A stretch of 64,000 bases of DNA, from the NCBI GenBank assembly GCA_963820545.1, contig CAWGAJ010000001.1:992001-1056000 (forward strand). Reading direction: 5' to 3'. How positions within the stretch are numbered: position 1 is the stretch's first letter; the number at the start of each line of letters is the position of its first letter. Source of the DNA: CAWGAJ01 sp963820545. GTDB taxonomy: Bacteria > Planctomycetota > Planctomycetia > Pirellulales > Thermoguttaceae. Below are positions 55,741-64,000 of the stretch, in pieces. The position numbers were made by a program, and so were the translations under genes. Under the pieces are notes generated by a model that was not told where the DNA came from, did not search any database, and saw only the letters and a program-made list of their open reading frames with translations.

Positions 55741-57210
55741 TCAATAGCAACTGCCTAATGTTTTGTTATTTTGCAGACAGCATGGTGGCGGTGGGGCTTG
55801 AAAGTCTTGGCTTTTTAACCTCTCCAGTCCCGAGAGTGATCGGGGTACTATCGGATGATTACCGGCGGTCTCCAGCGACCCGCTACCCCAACCGAAGCGT
55901 TGTAACGCCGGCCAAATCAGATGTGCATTGTCAAATAAATAGTCCCAGCGGAAGTAATAATGGTTAAAACACTGTGCAAGCAGGATCGTCAATTCGTCGG
56001 GCCGCAGATACTTATAGTTTAACACCGGCGTATAAGAGGAGTATCGGCTATAATCGAAGTCGGCGATGCGATCGCGATTTTCGGCAAAAAAATGCGTGCC
56101 CGGATAGGGGGTTAGTACATTGAAGTTGGCAAAGGTGGGCTTGAGCCGGTATGCATATTGCAAAACTTGTTGAATAGTATCCTGGGTGTCATCGGGAAAA
56201 CCGATCAAAAATCCCGCCACCGTGCGAATGCCTAACTGGCGGCAGAGGAGGAAAAACGCGAGTTGCCGATCCTCGCTCACGGTGGCGCGTTGGTAGTATT
56301 GCAACTGGGTTTTGTCGGGCGTTTCCACGCCCACGGTAATGCTGGTCAGACCTGCACGTTTGAGAACGCGGAGCAGCTCGGGGGGCATTAATTCAATCCG
56401 TGTTTCTACGGAGAATTGAATTTTTCGCGGCAGGCGGGCAATCAATTCAGCTAATCGATAAGCGCGGTCCCGGCTTAATCCAAAGAGCGGATCACGGAAC
56501 TTAAACGAACGGAAACCCCAGCGTCCAGCGCCGTAACGGATTTCTTCCACCACCGCTTGGGGATCACGAAAACGGATTGCATCGTCTAGAATGATGTAAG
56601 GACAATAATTGCACTTGAATTTGCAGCCCCGGCTGGATTGGATCAAGGCCGTGGGAAAAAGCGAGAAATCATAACTGATCCGGAATTTCTGGGGATTAAA
56701 CGGCGACCAATCGGGCAACGGGAGTCGATCAAGATCATCGGTAATTCCGAGATTCACGGCAGCAGCGGGTCTTTGGAGCACCTCATCCAATTTCCAATAT
56801 AATTGTTCTGTTTCACCCTTGATGATGGTCACATTCAGATCTTTAAAGGCCTCGATTATAGCAGAGGTAGTTAGTCCTACTACAAATACGCGGGCCGAGG
56901 AATTTTTTGTCTGTAACTGGGCGATTACTTCACGTTCCCAAGCCAGAGTAATCAACGAGGGACAAAAAACATAGAGATCGGCCCCCGAAGGCAGGCGGTC
57001 TTCGGCATATTCAACGGTATGCCCCAAACGGCGAAAGATCGCCGCCAAATAAGCAAAGTGCAAAGTTGCCGGTCGGCGATCACGGGTAAAAAAACGGCGA
57101 ATGATCCACCCTCGCAATCCGCCGTGGCCGGGATACTGGCCCACGCCGAATCCGCCGGCAAAATCCTTGGAAACATCGTTTTTCCGTGTATCCCAGAGAA
57201 CAACGTGCAT
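55741..57210 (-). CDS. B12-binding radical SAM protein
   Basis: About 489 residues from ATG 57210; the frame extends upstream to 57330 through repeat sequence and is not used. The N-terminal part (to about residue 150) is a cobalamin-binding-like Rossmann domain (LAAIFRRLGHTVEYAEDRLP). The radical SAM core has SSRGCKFKCNYCPYIIL, the CxxxCxxC cluster motif, then FKFRDPLFGLSRDRAYRLAE and GLTSITVGVETPDKTQL. Such enzymes do varied radical chemistry, including methyl transfer. No substrate is suggested, but the downstream neighbour in the map is an HEAT-like protein and upstream lies a GT2 enzyme, so a role in lipid or glycan modification is only a guess. Confidence 0.85.
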   Translation of the reverse strand: MHVVLWDTRKNDVSKDFAGGFGVGQYPGHGGLRGWIIRRFFTRDRRPATLHFAYLAAIFRRLGHTVEYAEDRLPSGADLYVFCPSLITLAWEREVIAQLQTKNSSARVFVVGLTTSAIIEAFKDLNVTIIKGETEQLYWKLDEVLQRPAAAVNLGITDDLDRLPLPDWSPFNPQKFRISYDFSLFPTALIQSSRGCKFKCNYCPYIILDDAIRFRDPQAVVEEIRYGAGRWGFRSFKFRDPLFGLSRDRAYRLAELIARLPRKIQFSVETRIELMPPELLRVLKRAGLTSITVGVETPDKTQLQYYQRATVSEDRQLAFFLLCRQLGIRTVAGFLIGFPDDTQDTIQQVLQYAYRLKPTFANFNVLTPYPGTHFFAENRDRIADFDYSRYSSYTPVLNYKYLRPDELTILLAQCFNHYYFRWDYLFDNAHLIWPALQRFGWGSGSLETAGNHPIVPRSLSGLERLKSQDFQAPPPPCCLQNNKTLGSCY

Positions 57211-57564
57211 AGATAGGGGATTGAAAAAAAGTGGGCAGTGGGCGGTGGACAGTGGGCAGATAAACAAGGATGAGGGGATGAGATGAAGGATGAAGATGGA
57301 AAAATATAAGTGGGCAGTGGGCAGCAACAAGGGTTCGGGGTTCAGGGTTCAGCACTTTTCAGTTTAGACTCTATATTTTTCACTCTTTACTGACCTCATT
57401 CCTCCAGCCTACCGCCGAAATTCATCATTCAGCATTTGTTATTCATTCTTCATCCTTCCGCCGTCCGCTTTATTTTTATCCTGCTTTACGGTAGCCGTTG
57501 ATATCGCGTGAGAATTCCGGGGTGTTGGCGGCAATGCCTGGCATCGGCAACACGGCGGGATCGT
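57211..57564. other. Low-complexity intergenic region
   Basis: Holds repeated AGTGGGCAGTGGGC and GGGTTCGGGGTTCAGGGTTC stretches (57225-57355) and AT-rich sequence. The GGGTTCGGGGTTC motif also occurs at 34903-34922. No gene is seen. Confidence 0.5.
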
Positions 57565-58779
57565 CTATGCGCAAGAGCGCTGAATTTTTCCATCGGCCGA
57601 TAATCGATAGATGATTCGCCGCCAGGTTACTTGCCGCCCTATTGCGGAACTCCAGACAACAATTCCATTAATCAGGCTGATGAGCGGATGCAGCCAAATA
57701 TCAAATTGCTTGGCGCACTGCAAAGTCCGTCGCAAATGGGGATAATATAAATCGGCCAGATCCTGGCGGACAAAGCCGCGGTAGACCGAGAGCAAATAGA
57801 GGAATGAGATTACTGACCAGGGAATCCAAGTCCAAGGAGCACCGCGCAATAGCCCCCCAATGAACATTCCCAGATTGACCAGCCACACCAGATTGCTGAA
57901 TGCGGCTGAGAGGGCCGCAAAGAGCCAAAAATCCCGTGCGTAAAAACGGCTTAAAAAATACTGCCGCCGCACAAAGGACAAGGCCTCGGAAAGCGAATGA
58001 TCGATGGGCGAGGCGACCACACAGACCGGTTCAAAACGCACTTGCATCTTGGTTTCGGACAAGAGCCGGCTGGCCACCAGGTCGTCGCTGAGCGTTCCCT
58101 TCCAGGCCGAATGTAAACCAATGCGATCGAAGACCTCGCGGCGAATGGCCCAGGAGCCGCCCCAAATTAAATAATAACTGCTCCGTCCCAGCAGCGACAT
58201 GACGCTGCAATTCAAACTATAGAGCAGGTGATTGGCTAGGGAATCGCGCTGGGGCACAAACCAGCGATAGCCGGTGACGGCGCCCATTTTCGGCCGGTGC
58301 AGGCGGGCGATGAGCAATCGCAACCACTCCGGCCTGGGCCGGGCATCGGAATCGGCGAAGGCCAGAAATTTAATGCGCGGGGAGAGCCGACTGGTGGCCA
58401 TGCGTAAATTGTGCACCTTCTGGCCGCTCTCAGAGGCTCGGCCCGCCACGATTAACCGCGCCGGTATCCAGGGGTGTGCGGCCATCACGCGGCGAATCAC
58501 CGGGCAAGCCGAATCATCGGTGCTTTCCACGATGAACGCCACTTCGTAGTCGTCGTAATCCTGTTCCAAAAGGGCGCGCAGATTGTCTTCCAGGTTCAAA
58601 TCCTGGCCTTTGCAGGGGGCGCATAAGAGAACGCGGCCGGTGGGTTGATGACGCTCCAGCCTGCGCATGCAACTCCGCGCGTAACGGCGATGTTCCCAAG
58701 TCTGTAATGCCAGCAGGAGCGATTGAACAATCGCCAGCCCGGCGAGGATCGAATAAAAAATCCACCAGGAAGCTTCCAT
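57565..58779 (-). CDS. Glycosyltransferase family 2/21 membrane enzyme
   Basis: A 404-residue enzyme resembling ceramide glucosyltransferase and HpnI-type hopanoid enzymes. It has an N-terminal membrane helix (WWIFYSILAGLAIVQSLLLA), the DxD-like motif FLAFADSDARPRPEWL, the GGSWAIRREVFDRIG region, LSDDLVASRLLSE and an RRQYFLSRF motif equivalent to (Q/R)xxRW, followed by three or four C-terminal membrane helices. It probably adds a sugar to a membrane lipid on the cytoplasmic side. No hopanoid gene is beside it. The start is ATG 58779, just downstream of palindromic repeats. Confidence 0.85.
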   Translation of the reverse strand: MEASWWIFYSILAGLAIVQSLLLALQTWEHRRYARSCMRRLERHQPTGRVLLCAPCKGQDLNLEDNLRALLEQDYDDYEVAFIVESTDDSACPVIRRVMAAHPWIPARLIVAGRASESGQKVHNLRMATSRLSPRIKFLAFADSDARPRPEWLRLLIARLHRPKMGAVTGYRWFVPQRDSLANHLLYSLNCSVMSLLGRSSYYLIWGGSWAIRREVFDRIGLHSAWKGTLSDDLVASRLLSETKMQVRFEPVCVVASPIDHSLSEALSFVRRQYFLSRFYARDFWLFAALSAAFSNLVWLVNLGMFIGGLLRGAPWTWIPWSVISFLYLLSVYRGFVRQDLADLYYPHLRRTLQCAKQFDIWLHPLISLINGIVVWSSAIGRQVTWRRIIYRLSADGKIQRSCA

Positions 58780-58853
58780 GCCTTACCCGCGCTACCATCC
58801 GTGGTGCAAAATAGTACTTGGTCAGGGTTGATTTTCGGATTGAGTATGGGGTG

Positions 58854-58940
58854 GCACGGGCATCCTGCCCGTGCTTTTCCCAGCACTGGCGAGACGCCAG
58901 TGCCACTCGTGTAAAAAACAACACTGGCGAAACGCCAGTG
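58854..58940. repeat. Three palindromes upstream of the GT2 gene
   Basis: GCACGGGCATCCTGCCCGTGC (58854-58874; described as a 9-bp stem with TCC centre), GCACTGGCG-AGA-CGCCAGTGC (58883-58903) and CACTGGCG-AAA-CGCCAGTG (58922-58940). The second and third are copies of one unit. The rest of 58780-59154 is non-coding. Confidence 0.85.
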
Positions 58941-59154
58941 GCACACACTCCGAAATACTAACTCATGACTTTATACTACAGTCGGTCTGTAATGTGCCTA
59001 CCTCCCAGGCACCGTAGAGCCACGGAGAATATCCAGCTAAATAGAATCGGTCAAGATCAATGAATAAGGGGGGCTGGGCAAAATAGATAAAAATTCTATA
59101 ATAAACTTATTACTGTAAACTACATGTTTTTCAGCGCTCCACGTTATAGACGAC

Positions 59155-60045
59155 ATGCAGACCTTTCTGGGCGAATATATGAATTCCGGTTCTTCCCACT
59201 GCTATAAATCATGCGTGCCGCCAAGCACTAATGACTACCGGCCCACGCAGTTATTGCCGAGATTGCCGGGTAAAATAAAGCTGGTTCAGTGCGAATCATA
59301 CGCACCCGCAATGTCCCTGCGACCTTATGTGGCCTCTTACTGGCACCTCACTTCTCGCACAACTCTCCTGAAAACGATTGATCATCGAATTCTGCCTGAT
59401 GGATGTGTCGATATCGTCTTCAATCTCGCTGCTGCAAATACGCAATGTTCCGCGGTTGTAGCCGGCCCAACTACAAATCCTTTTTCAACGCCTCTTACCA
59501 GCAAAGTTGATTATCTTGGAATTTGTTTCCGCCCCGGCGCGTTCTTCCAACTTTTCCGCATTCCGGTGTCCGCACTGAAGAATCGCATAATTCCCTTAGA
59601 CGATCTTGGCGATATAACTACCCACAATCTGACCGAAGCACTACAGTCCTCCAACAATCTTGACAGTCAAATCGGTCTAATTGAAAGCACTCTGACAAAA
59701 TACGTAGTACGCATTCATCACAACGATTGTCGGTTAACGGCCGCCCTTAAGGCAATCCTGGAGAGCGGCGAGAATATTCGCATCGCCGAATTGGCCCGAG
59801 TTGTTCACACCAGCCCGCGAAACCTTTTGCGCCTGTTCGATAGTTTCGTCGGTCTGGCGCCAAAAACCTTTTGCCGCATCGTCCGGTTCCAAAAACTCCT
59901 CCGCGCACTCAAGCATAAGCGAAATCAAAAGCAGTTATCCGCGGCGCTAACGGCCGGTTACTACGACCAAGCCCACTTGATTCACGATTTTCAGGCCTTT
60001 GCCGGCGAGTCGCCAAGGCGACTCCTCGGCGCGTATATTGACTGA
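59155..60045 (+). CDS. AraC-family transcriptional regulator
   Basis: A 296-residue regulator. Residues about 40-180 form a DUF6597-like sensor domain (LRPYVASYWHLTSRTTLLKT, HRILPDGCVDIVFNLAA, YLGICFRPGAFFQLFRIPVS). The C-terminal 100 residues are the AraC double helix-turn-helix (NIRIAELARVVHTSPRNLLR and AALTAGYYDQAHLIHDFQAF, ending ESPRRLLGAYI). The ligand and target are unknown. It precedes the VOC lipoprotein gene by 75 bases on the same strand and may control it. Confidence 0.9.
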   Translation: MQTFLGEYMNSGSSHCYKSCVPPSTNDYRPTQLLPRLPGKIKLVQCESYAPAMSLRPYVASYWHLTSRTTLLKTIDHRILPDGCVDIVFNLAAANTQCSAVVAGPTTNPFSTPLTSKVDYLGICFRPGAFFQLFRIPVSALKNRIIPLDDLGDITTHNLTEALQSSNNLDSQIGLIESTLTKYVVRIHHNDCRLTAALKAILESGENIRIAELARVVHTSPRNLLRLFDSFVGLAPKTFCRIVRFQKLLRALKHKRNQKQLSAALTAGYYDQAHLIHDFQAFAGESPRRLLGAYID

Positions 60046-60120
60046 AAATGTCCGATTTTTACAATACTGCCTCTCTGTCGCACTGTATTCTTGAAGAAGA
60101 CTCGACAGAGGAAGAAATTT

Positions 60121-60651
60121 ATGGATCGAACTGGCCTAATATGGATCATGGCGCCATGGATCGTGTTGATCCTCGGGTGCGAAACCAGCCCCACCTCTCC
60201 TGGAAAGGAACCCCTGGCGATGTTTGCCAAACTCACCCCAAACCTGATGGTCCCCGACGTCAACCGAACTGTCGAGTATTATCACGAAATTCTGGGTTTC
60301 GACTTTATCATGGGCGTGCCGCCCGCCTCTCAGGAAATCGTCACCAAGTATGATTCCGCGAAACCCCTGGCCTTTGCACTCATGCAACAAGGCGGCGTCC
60401 AGTTCATGTTTCAATCCCAACAAAGCTTCATTGAAGAGCTCCCCTCAGCGCGCGACAAATCCGTCGGGGCAAGCGCGACTTTCTACATCGAGATATCTAA
60501 CGCCAGAGAACTGTATCAACAACTCCAAGGCCGCACGAACATCCTGTCCCAACTAAAGGGTACTTTTTACGGGAAAGAGGAATTCTGCGTGGCAGACCTC
60601 AACGGCTATATTTTGTGCTTTGCCGGTGAACCTGAGAAGAAGACGCCGTGA
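60121..60651 (+). CDS. VOC-superfamily (glyoxalase-like) lipoprotein
   Basis: A 176-residue protein. The N-terminus MDRTGLIWIMAPWIVLILGC ends in a lipobox (I-L-G-C) followed by ETSPTSPGKEP, so it should be a lipoprotein anchored after LspA cleavage. The rest is a VOC domain: LTPNLMVPDVNRTVEYYHEI, LGFDFIMGVPP, FALMQQGGVQFMFQS and FCVADLNGYILCFAGE, a four-strand repeat fold with likely metal-binding residues. ATG 60121 has GAGGAAG upstream; a TTG at 60091 is ignored. An exported glyoxalase-like enzyme is unusual; binding of a small ligand is possible. Confidence 0.85.
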   Translation: MDRTGLIWIMAPWIVLILGCETSPTSPGKEPLAMFAKLTPNLMVPDVNRTVEYYHEILGFDFIMGVPPASQEIVTKYDSAKPLAFALMQQGGVQFMFQSQQSFIEELPSARDKSVGASATFYIEISNARELYQQLQGRTNILSQLKGTFYGKEEFCVADLNGYILCFAGEPEKKTP

Positions 60652-60740
60652 GATCGGCCCTTCAATTAACCGGCGGGGCGGCCCGATGGCTTGTCAATCG
60701 AGATGCCGTCAGGCCCAAGCGGACCTGTCCCGGTTTTTCC

Positions 60741-61268
60741 TCAGTTGAGTTTCCAAATTGCCAGGTTCAGTATCACGGCAAAACTCACCCATGCCAGATA
60801 CGGCGCCAGTAACACCCCGGACAAGGCGGTTCGCTTCCAGAAGGCAATCACGGTCAGCAGAATTGCCAACCACAAGAAGACAATTTCCACCAGGGCTATG
60901 CCGGGACTTCGCATTGCGAAAAACAAGGCCGACCAGGCCATATTCAGGACAAGCTGAAGGGCAAATAAAGCCAGGGGCCCCGCGGCCGACCTTAGACCGC
61001 ACGTCAGCCATAGATGCCAGGCAGCCAAAGCCATGAGCAGATACAGGAGCGACCATACTGGTCCGAATAGCCAATTCGGCGGCGTCCAGGACGGTTTCTG
61101 AAGACTGGCGTACCAACTATCCACGTGTGGATATGTAAACAGCGAGCCGACTACAGCAGCGCCGAAACAGACGGCAACGCAAAACGCCAGGGCGGCAGTC
61201 TTTTTTATAAAGATATCTTGCACGCCGTTTCTCCAGGCCGTGTGAAATGAGTCGATTTTTATAGCCAT
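60741..61268 (-). CDS. tspO: TspO/MBR-family membrane protein
   Basis: A 175-residue protein with five hydrophobic segments and the family motifs SWYASLQKPSWTPPNWLFGP and VWSLLYLLMALAAWHLW, followed by LNMAWSALFF and the C-terminal APYLAWVSFAVILNLAIWKLN. TspO binds tetrapyrroles and cholesterol-like ligands in bacteria and is linked to stress and photosynthesis regulation. Its N-terminal 20 residues, before FIKKTAAL, look like an extension and the start could be internal. It is convergent with the VOC gene. Confidence 0.92.
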   Translation of the reverse strand: MAIKIDSFHTAWRNGVQDIFIKKTAALAFCVAVCFGAAVVGSLFTYPHVDSWYASLQKPSWTPPNWLFGPVWSLLYLLMALAAWHLWLTCGLRSAAGPLALFALQLVLNMAWSALFFAMRSPGIALVEIVFLWLAILLTVIAFWKRTALSGVLLAPYLAWVSFAVILNLAIWKLN

Positions 61269-61415
61269 ACTACAATTTTACCTGGAAAAAAGGCTTTAAT
61301 TAGGTGGCAAGAGGATATTTGTTGAAAATACCAATTCCGAGTGTTATGCTGATGAGATTCAGAGTGCTAGGGTTTTGATCTTCCGAGCATAGTTTATTTA
61401 ACATAAAGGAAGTCA

Positions 61416-63191
61416 GTGAAAATGAAAACCACAAGGATAGGTAGCATTATGGCAGCTTTATTTTTGTCAGCGGCTAGTTTTTCCGCAAGTTTTGGCCAAG
61501 ACGCGGATGCGAGGCTCGAGGCCTTTTTCAAACAATACTTGGAGGAAACTTTCCGGCTGCGGCCGTTTGATGCGACCCAACTGGGCGATCATCGTTTCGA
61601 CAACCTTCTGGACGATCTTTCCCCGGAGGCCCGAAAAAAATGGCTGGAACATACGCGCAAAACTTTTGCGGAGTTGCCTAAGCAAGTGGATTATCCAAAA
61701 TTATCCCGGCAGGGAAAGATCGACTTTGATATTTTGCAGCATCAACTCATCGCGTCCATCTGGCGCACAGAAAACCTGCAACCGTTTGAAAAAGACCCGC
61801 GCGTGTATAACGACTACATCAACGACAGCGTATACATACCGCTGACCCAATCCACTCTGCCCAAGGAAACTAACATCACAAACTGCATCGCCCGCATGAA
61901 GCGCATTCCCGAGGTCGTTGCCGCGGCACAGCAAAGCCTGCAAAATCCGCCGGCGGTGGTTACGGAGACGGCGATCAAGCAAAATCGCGGGGCGATCGCT
62001 TTTTACGAGCGGGACATTTTTCAAGAGGTCGGCGATACGCCCCAATTGGAAGCCTTGAAAGCAGCGGCCCAGCCCGTGGTGGCATGTCTGAAAGAATATC
62101 AAGAGTTTTTGGAAAAAGATCTCCTGCCCCGGGCCAAGGGCGAGTGGCGCTTGGGTAAGGAAAAGTTCGCCAAAAAACTGGAGCTGGATCTGGATGCGGA
62201 CGTGACGCCGGATGAGGTTTTGGCCCAGGCCGAGTCGGAGTTCGTGCGCGTGGAGCGGGACATGTATCTGATGGCCCGTCAACTCTGGAGCCATTACTTC
62301 CCGCGTCAACCGCTGCCTCCGGACGACGACGAAGGGCGCCACGACACCATTGCCCAAGTGTTGGGCAAAGTAGCCCAGGAGCACGGCAAAGCGGAAGATC
62401 TGGTTAGCGACGCCCGGGATAACGTGGAGTGGATCAAAAAGTTCATTACCGAACACGATATTCTGCGCCTGCCGCAGCCCGATCACTGCAAGGTGATCGA
62501 GATGCCGGAATTCAAGCGGGGCAATTCCACGGCCTACTGCAATTCGGCCCCGCCGCTTGATCCGCAGGCCGCGAGTTTTTACGCTGTCAGCCCGCCGCCC
62601 AAGGACTGGGACACCCAGCGTGTCAACACCTTGCTGGAAGAATACAATCAGCACATGATGCAGATACTGACCATCCACGAAGCCTATCCGGGACACTTTG
62701 TGCAACTGGAATATTCCCATCGGTTCCCCTCGCTGATTCGCCGGGTGTTGGAATCGGGGGTATTCGTTGAAGGTTGGGCGGTTTATACCGAACAGATGAT
62801 GCTCGATCAAGGCTACGGCGAGGGCAACCTGGCCCTGCGTTTGACCCAATTGAAGTTCTATCTCCGCGCCGTAGCCAACGCCATCCTCGACCACAAAATG
62901 CACTGCACCTCGATGACCGACGAAGAGGCGCTGAAATTCCTCACCCAAGGGGCCTTTCAGTCCGAAGGAGAGGCGCTGTTGAAAATCATTCGCGCAAAGC
63001 AATCGTCCTGCCAGCTTTCCACGTATTTTGTGGGCCGCATGGCGCTATATCGTTTGCGCCAACAGATGGAGCGGGAACTGGGCGATAATTTCAACCTGGG
63101 CCGATATCATGAGGCGCTACTGGATCATGGTTCCGTGCCGGTAAAATATCTGCCCGAGTTGGTGCGCGAGCGCCTGAGCAAACCACGTTAA
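61416..63191 (+). CDS. Exported DUF885-family metallopeptidase-like protein
   Basis: A 591-residue protein with a signal peptide (IGSIMAALFLSAASFSASF). The body is mostly helical (RLEAFFKQYLEETFRLRPFD, PKLSRQGKIDFDILQHQLIA) and carries the DUF885 zinc motif ILTIHEAYPGHFVQLEYSHR (HEAYPGH) near residue 420, with VFVEGWAVYTEQMMLDQGYG supplying the third ligand Glu. DUF885 proteins are secreted or periplasmic peptidase-like proteins of unknown substrate. The start is GTG 61416 (AAAGGA 5 bases upstream) or ATG 61422. It is followed by a prolyl oligopeptidase-family gene, perhaps for joint peptide breakdown. Confidence 0.9.
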   Translation: MKMKTTRIGSIMAALFLSAASFSASFGQDADARLEAFFKQYLEETFRLRPFDATQLGDHRFDNLLDDLSPEARKKWLEHTRKTFAELPKQVDYPKLSRQGKIDFDILQHQLIASIWRTENLQPFEKDPRVYNDYINDSVYIPLTQSTLPKETNITNCIARMKRIPEVVAAAQQSLQNPPAVVTETAIKQNRGAIAFYERDIFQEVGDTPQLEALKAAAQPVVACLKEYQEFLEKDLLPRAKGEWRLGKEKFAKKLELDLDADVTPDEVLAQAESEFVRVERDMYLMARQLWSHYFPRQPLPPDDDEGRHDTIAQVLGKVAQEHGKAEDLVSDARDNVEWIKKFITEHDILRLPQPDHCKVIEMPEFKRGNSTAYCNSAPPLDPQAASFYAVSPPPKDWDTQRVNTLLEEYNQHMMQILTIHEAYPGHFVQLEYSHRFPSLIRRVLESGVFVEGWAVYTEQMMLDQGYGEGNLALRLTQLKFYLRAVANAILDHKMHCTSMTDEEALKFLTQGAFQSEGEALLKIIRAKQSSCQLSTYFVGRMALYRLRQQMERELGDNFNLGRYHEALLDHGSVPVKYLPELVRERLSKPR

Positions 63192-63318
63192 GCGATCTTT
63201 TCCCGCTCCCCGACCGACATTAAGTCGGTGCCCGGTCGCGGCTAAACATTTTTGACAATTGCCCTTTAAACGTAATTCCTGGATAAAATCATTACAAATC
63301 CCATCATCTCCCACTGCC

Positions 63319-64000
63319 ATGAAACGACATTCATTAGTATTTTTCGATCGTTCAATTCGTTCAATATTGCTCATCAACTCTTTAACGATTCTCATATTTG
63401 CCAATCTCTGTGCATCTTTATCGGCGCAGGGCACAAAGGCCGATTATGAGCGAGCCAACGGTTTGCGCAAGCTGACCGCAAACAAAGTCTATAAGGCCCG
63501 AGTCACGCCGCACTGGTCGGCCGATAACACGCGGTTTTGGTATCGCAATGATTTGGCCGACGGCGTGCGCGAATTCATCCTGGTAGACACGGCAAAGGCC
63601 ACGCGCCAAGGGGCCTTCGACCACGAGAAACTGGCAAAATCGCTGGGCAAAGCCCTGGAAAAAGAAATCGACGCCCGGCGCCTGCCCTTCGACGATCTTC
63701 AATTCAGCGACGACGGCCAGTCTGTCGTGTTGCACAGCGAAGGCAAGTCATGGCATTGCAATCTGGAAAATTACGAGCTCCGCGAAGCAAAAAACGACGA
63801 AAAAGCCCAACGAGAACTTTCTCCGCGCAGATTCCCCCGCGCGAGCAAGCCCGCCGGCGAAGAAACCTCTCTGACATTCATCAATAACACCAAGGCGGAG
63901 GTGGAGATTTTCTGGTTGGACGAGGAGGGCAAGCAGCAATCTTATGGCAAAATACCGCCGGGCGAAAAAAAGGAACAGCACACCTTTGCCGGACACGTCT
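63319..64000 (+). CDS. Prolyl oligopeptidase/DPP-IV-family protein with a VHL-beta-like domain (3' end cut)
   Basis: Open from ATG 63319 to the right edge (227 codons), so the catalytic alpha/beta-hydrolase part lies outside. The N-terminus has a signal (SILLINSLTILIFANLCASLSA), then ANKVYKARVTPHWSADNTRF and FWYRNDLADGVREFILVDTA, a beta-propeller start as in DPP-IV N-terminal domains. From about residue 180, SLTFINNTKAEVEIFWLDEE, GKQQSYGKIPPGEKKEQH and TFAGHV match the VHL beta-domain pattern (F-x-N-x4-V-x2-F/WLD and PPG-x9-GHxW). Such domain pairs occur in planctomycete S9 peptidases. A short ACCGACATTAAGTCGGT hairpin lies upstream at 63214. Confidence 0.78.
   Translation, partial: MKRHSLVFFDRSIRSILLINSLTILIFANLCASLSAQGTKADYERANGLRKLTANKVYKARVTPHWSADNTRFWYRNDLADGVREFILVDTAKATRQGAFDHEKLAKSLGKALEKEIDARRLPFDDLQFSDDGQSVVLHSEGKSWHCNLENYELREAKNDEKAQRELSPRRFPRASKPAGEETSLTFINNTKAEVEIFWLDEEGKQQSYGKIPPGEKKEQHTFAGHV

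Noticed and set aside
61701..63002. A 433-codon minus-strand frame over the DUF885 gene.
   Set aside because: Shadow of the plus-strand gene, which has a signal peptide, a zinc motif and full-length family match.

Overview
This 64-kb window looks like a chromosomal contig of a Planctomycetota bacterium, probably Pirellulales-like. The evidence is an exosortase with a PEP-CTERM substrate, an AdoCbl-dependent ribonucleotide reductase with a Cys-rich tail, an ABC permease fused to a GldG domain next to a DUF4340 protein, a DO-GTPase/GAP1/FGE locus, a VHL-beta-like domain in a secreted peptidase, and many palindromic intergenic repeats. The taxonomic call is inference; no rRNA or tRNA gene was seen.

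Layout. Positions 1-14563 (minus strand) form an exopolysaccharide region. In transcription order it holds exosortase, Wzz/BY-kinase, EpsI-like protein, Wzx-like flippase, glycosyltransferase, Wzy-like ligase/polymerase, a GDP-D-glycero-D-manno-heptose pathway (gmhA, hddC, gmhB, hddA) with a galE-type epimerase inserted, a methyltransferase and a glycosyltransferase cut by the left edge. Positions 15501-19783 carry rmlB, rpsU, a zinc-ribbon/DUF4282 membrane protein and a 5'-truncated metallopeptidase remnant. Positions 19977-28984 are housekeeping: dapB, thrC, a DksA/TraR-type factor, lspA, an Rrf2 regulator, an inositol-phosphatase-family enzyme and nrdJ behind a candidate NrdR box pair. Two redoxins on the minus strand (29039-30172) lie divergent from a plus-strand four-gene locus (30393-34894): coiled-coil protein, membrane FGE-like protein, double-GTPase and GTPase-associated protein 1. 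This last locus is a candidate NTP-dependent conflict or signalling system and is the most interesting part of the window.

Positions 35179-35609 are a REP-associated (IS200-like) transposase flanked by short palindromes. Positions 36100-43245 form a gliding-type ABC transporter operon (ATPase, permease-GldG fusion, DUF4340 protein) followed by asnA and a small membrane protein; three of the spacers carry the same hairpin element. Then come a seven-repeat PEP-CTERM protein, a UDP-sugar pyrophosphorylase, a beta-barrel porin, a secreted HExxH protein, a RelE-type toxin-antitoxin pair, glyA, a HicB-like protein, a response regulator, a large HEAT-like membrane-anchored protein, a B12-binding radical SAM protein, a GT2 enzyme, an AraC regulator, a VOC lipoprotein, tspO, a DUF885 peptidase, and a prolyl-oligopeptidase-family protein cut by the right edge.

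At least sixteen single-base-type frameshifts interrupt otherwise well-conserved genes, including glyA, thrC and nrdJ, which should be functional. They most likely reflect sequence or assembly error rather than gene decay, so broken genes are annotated here as single CDS spans with the break noted.
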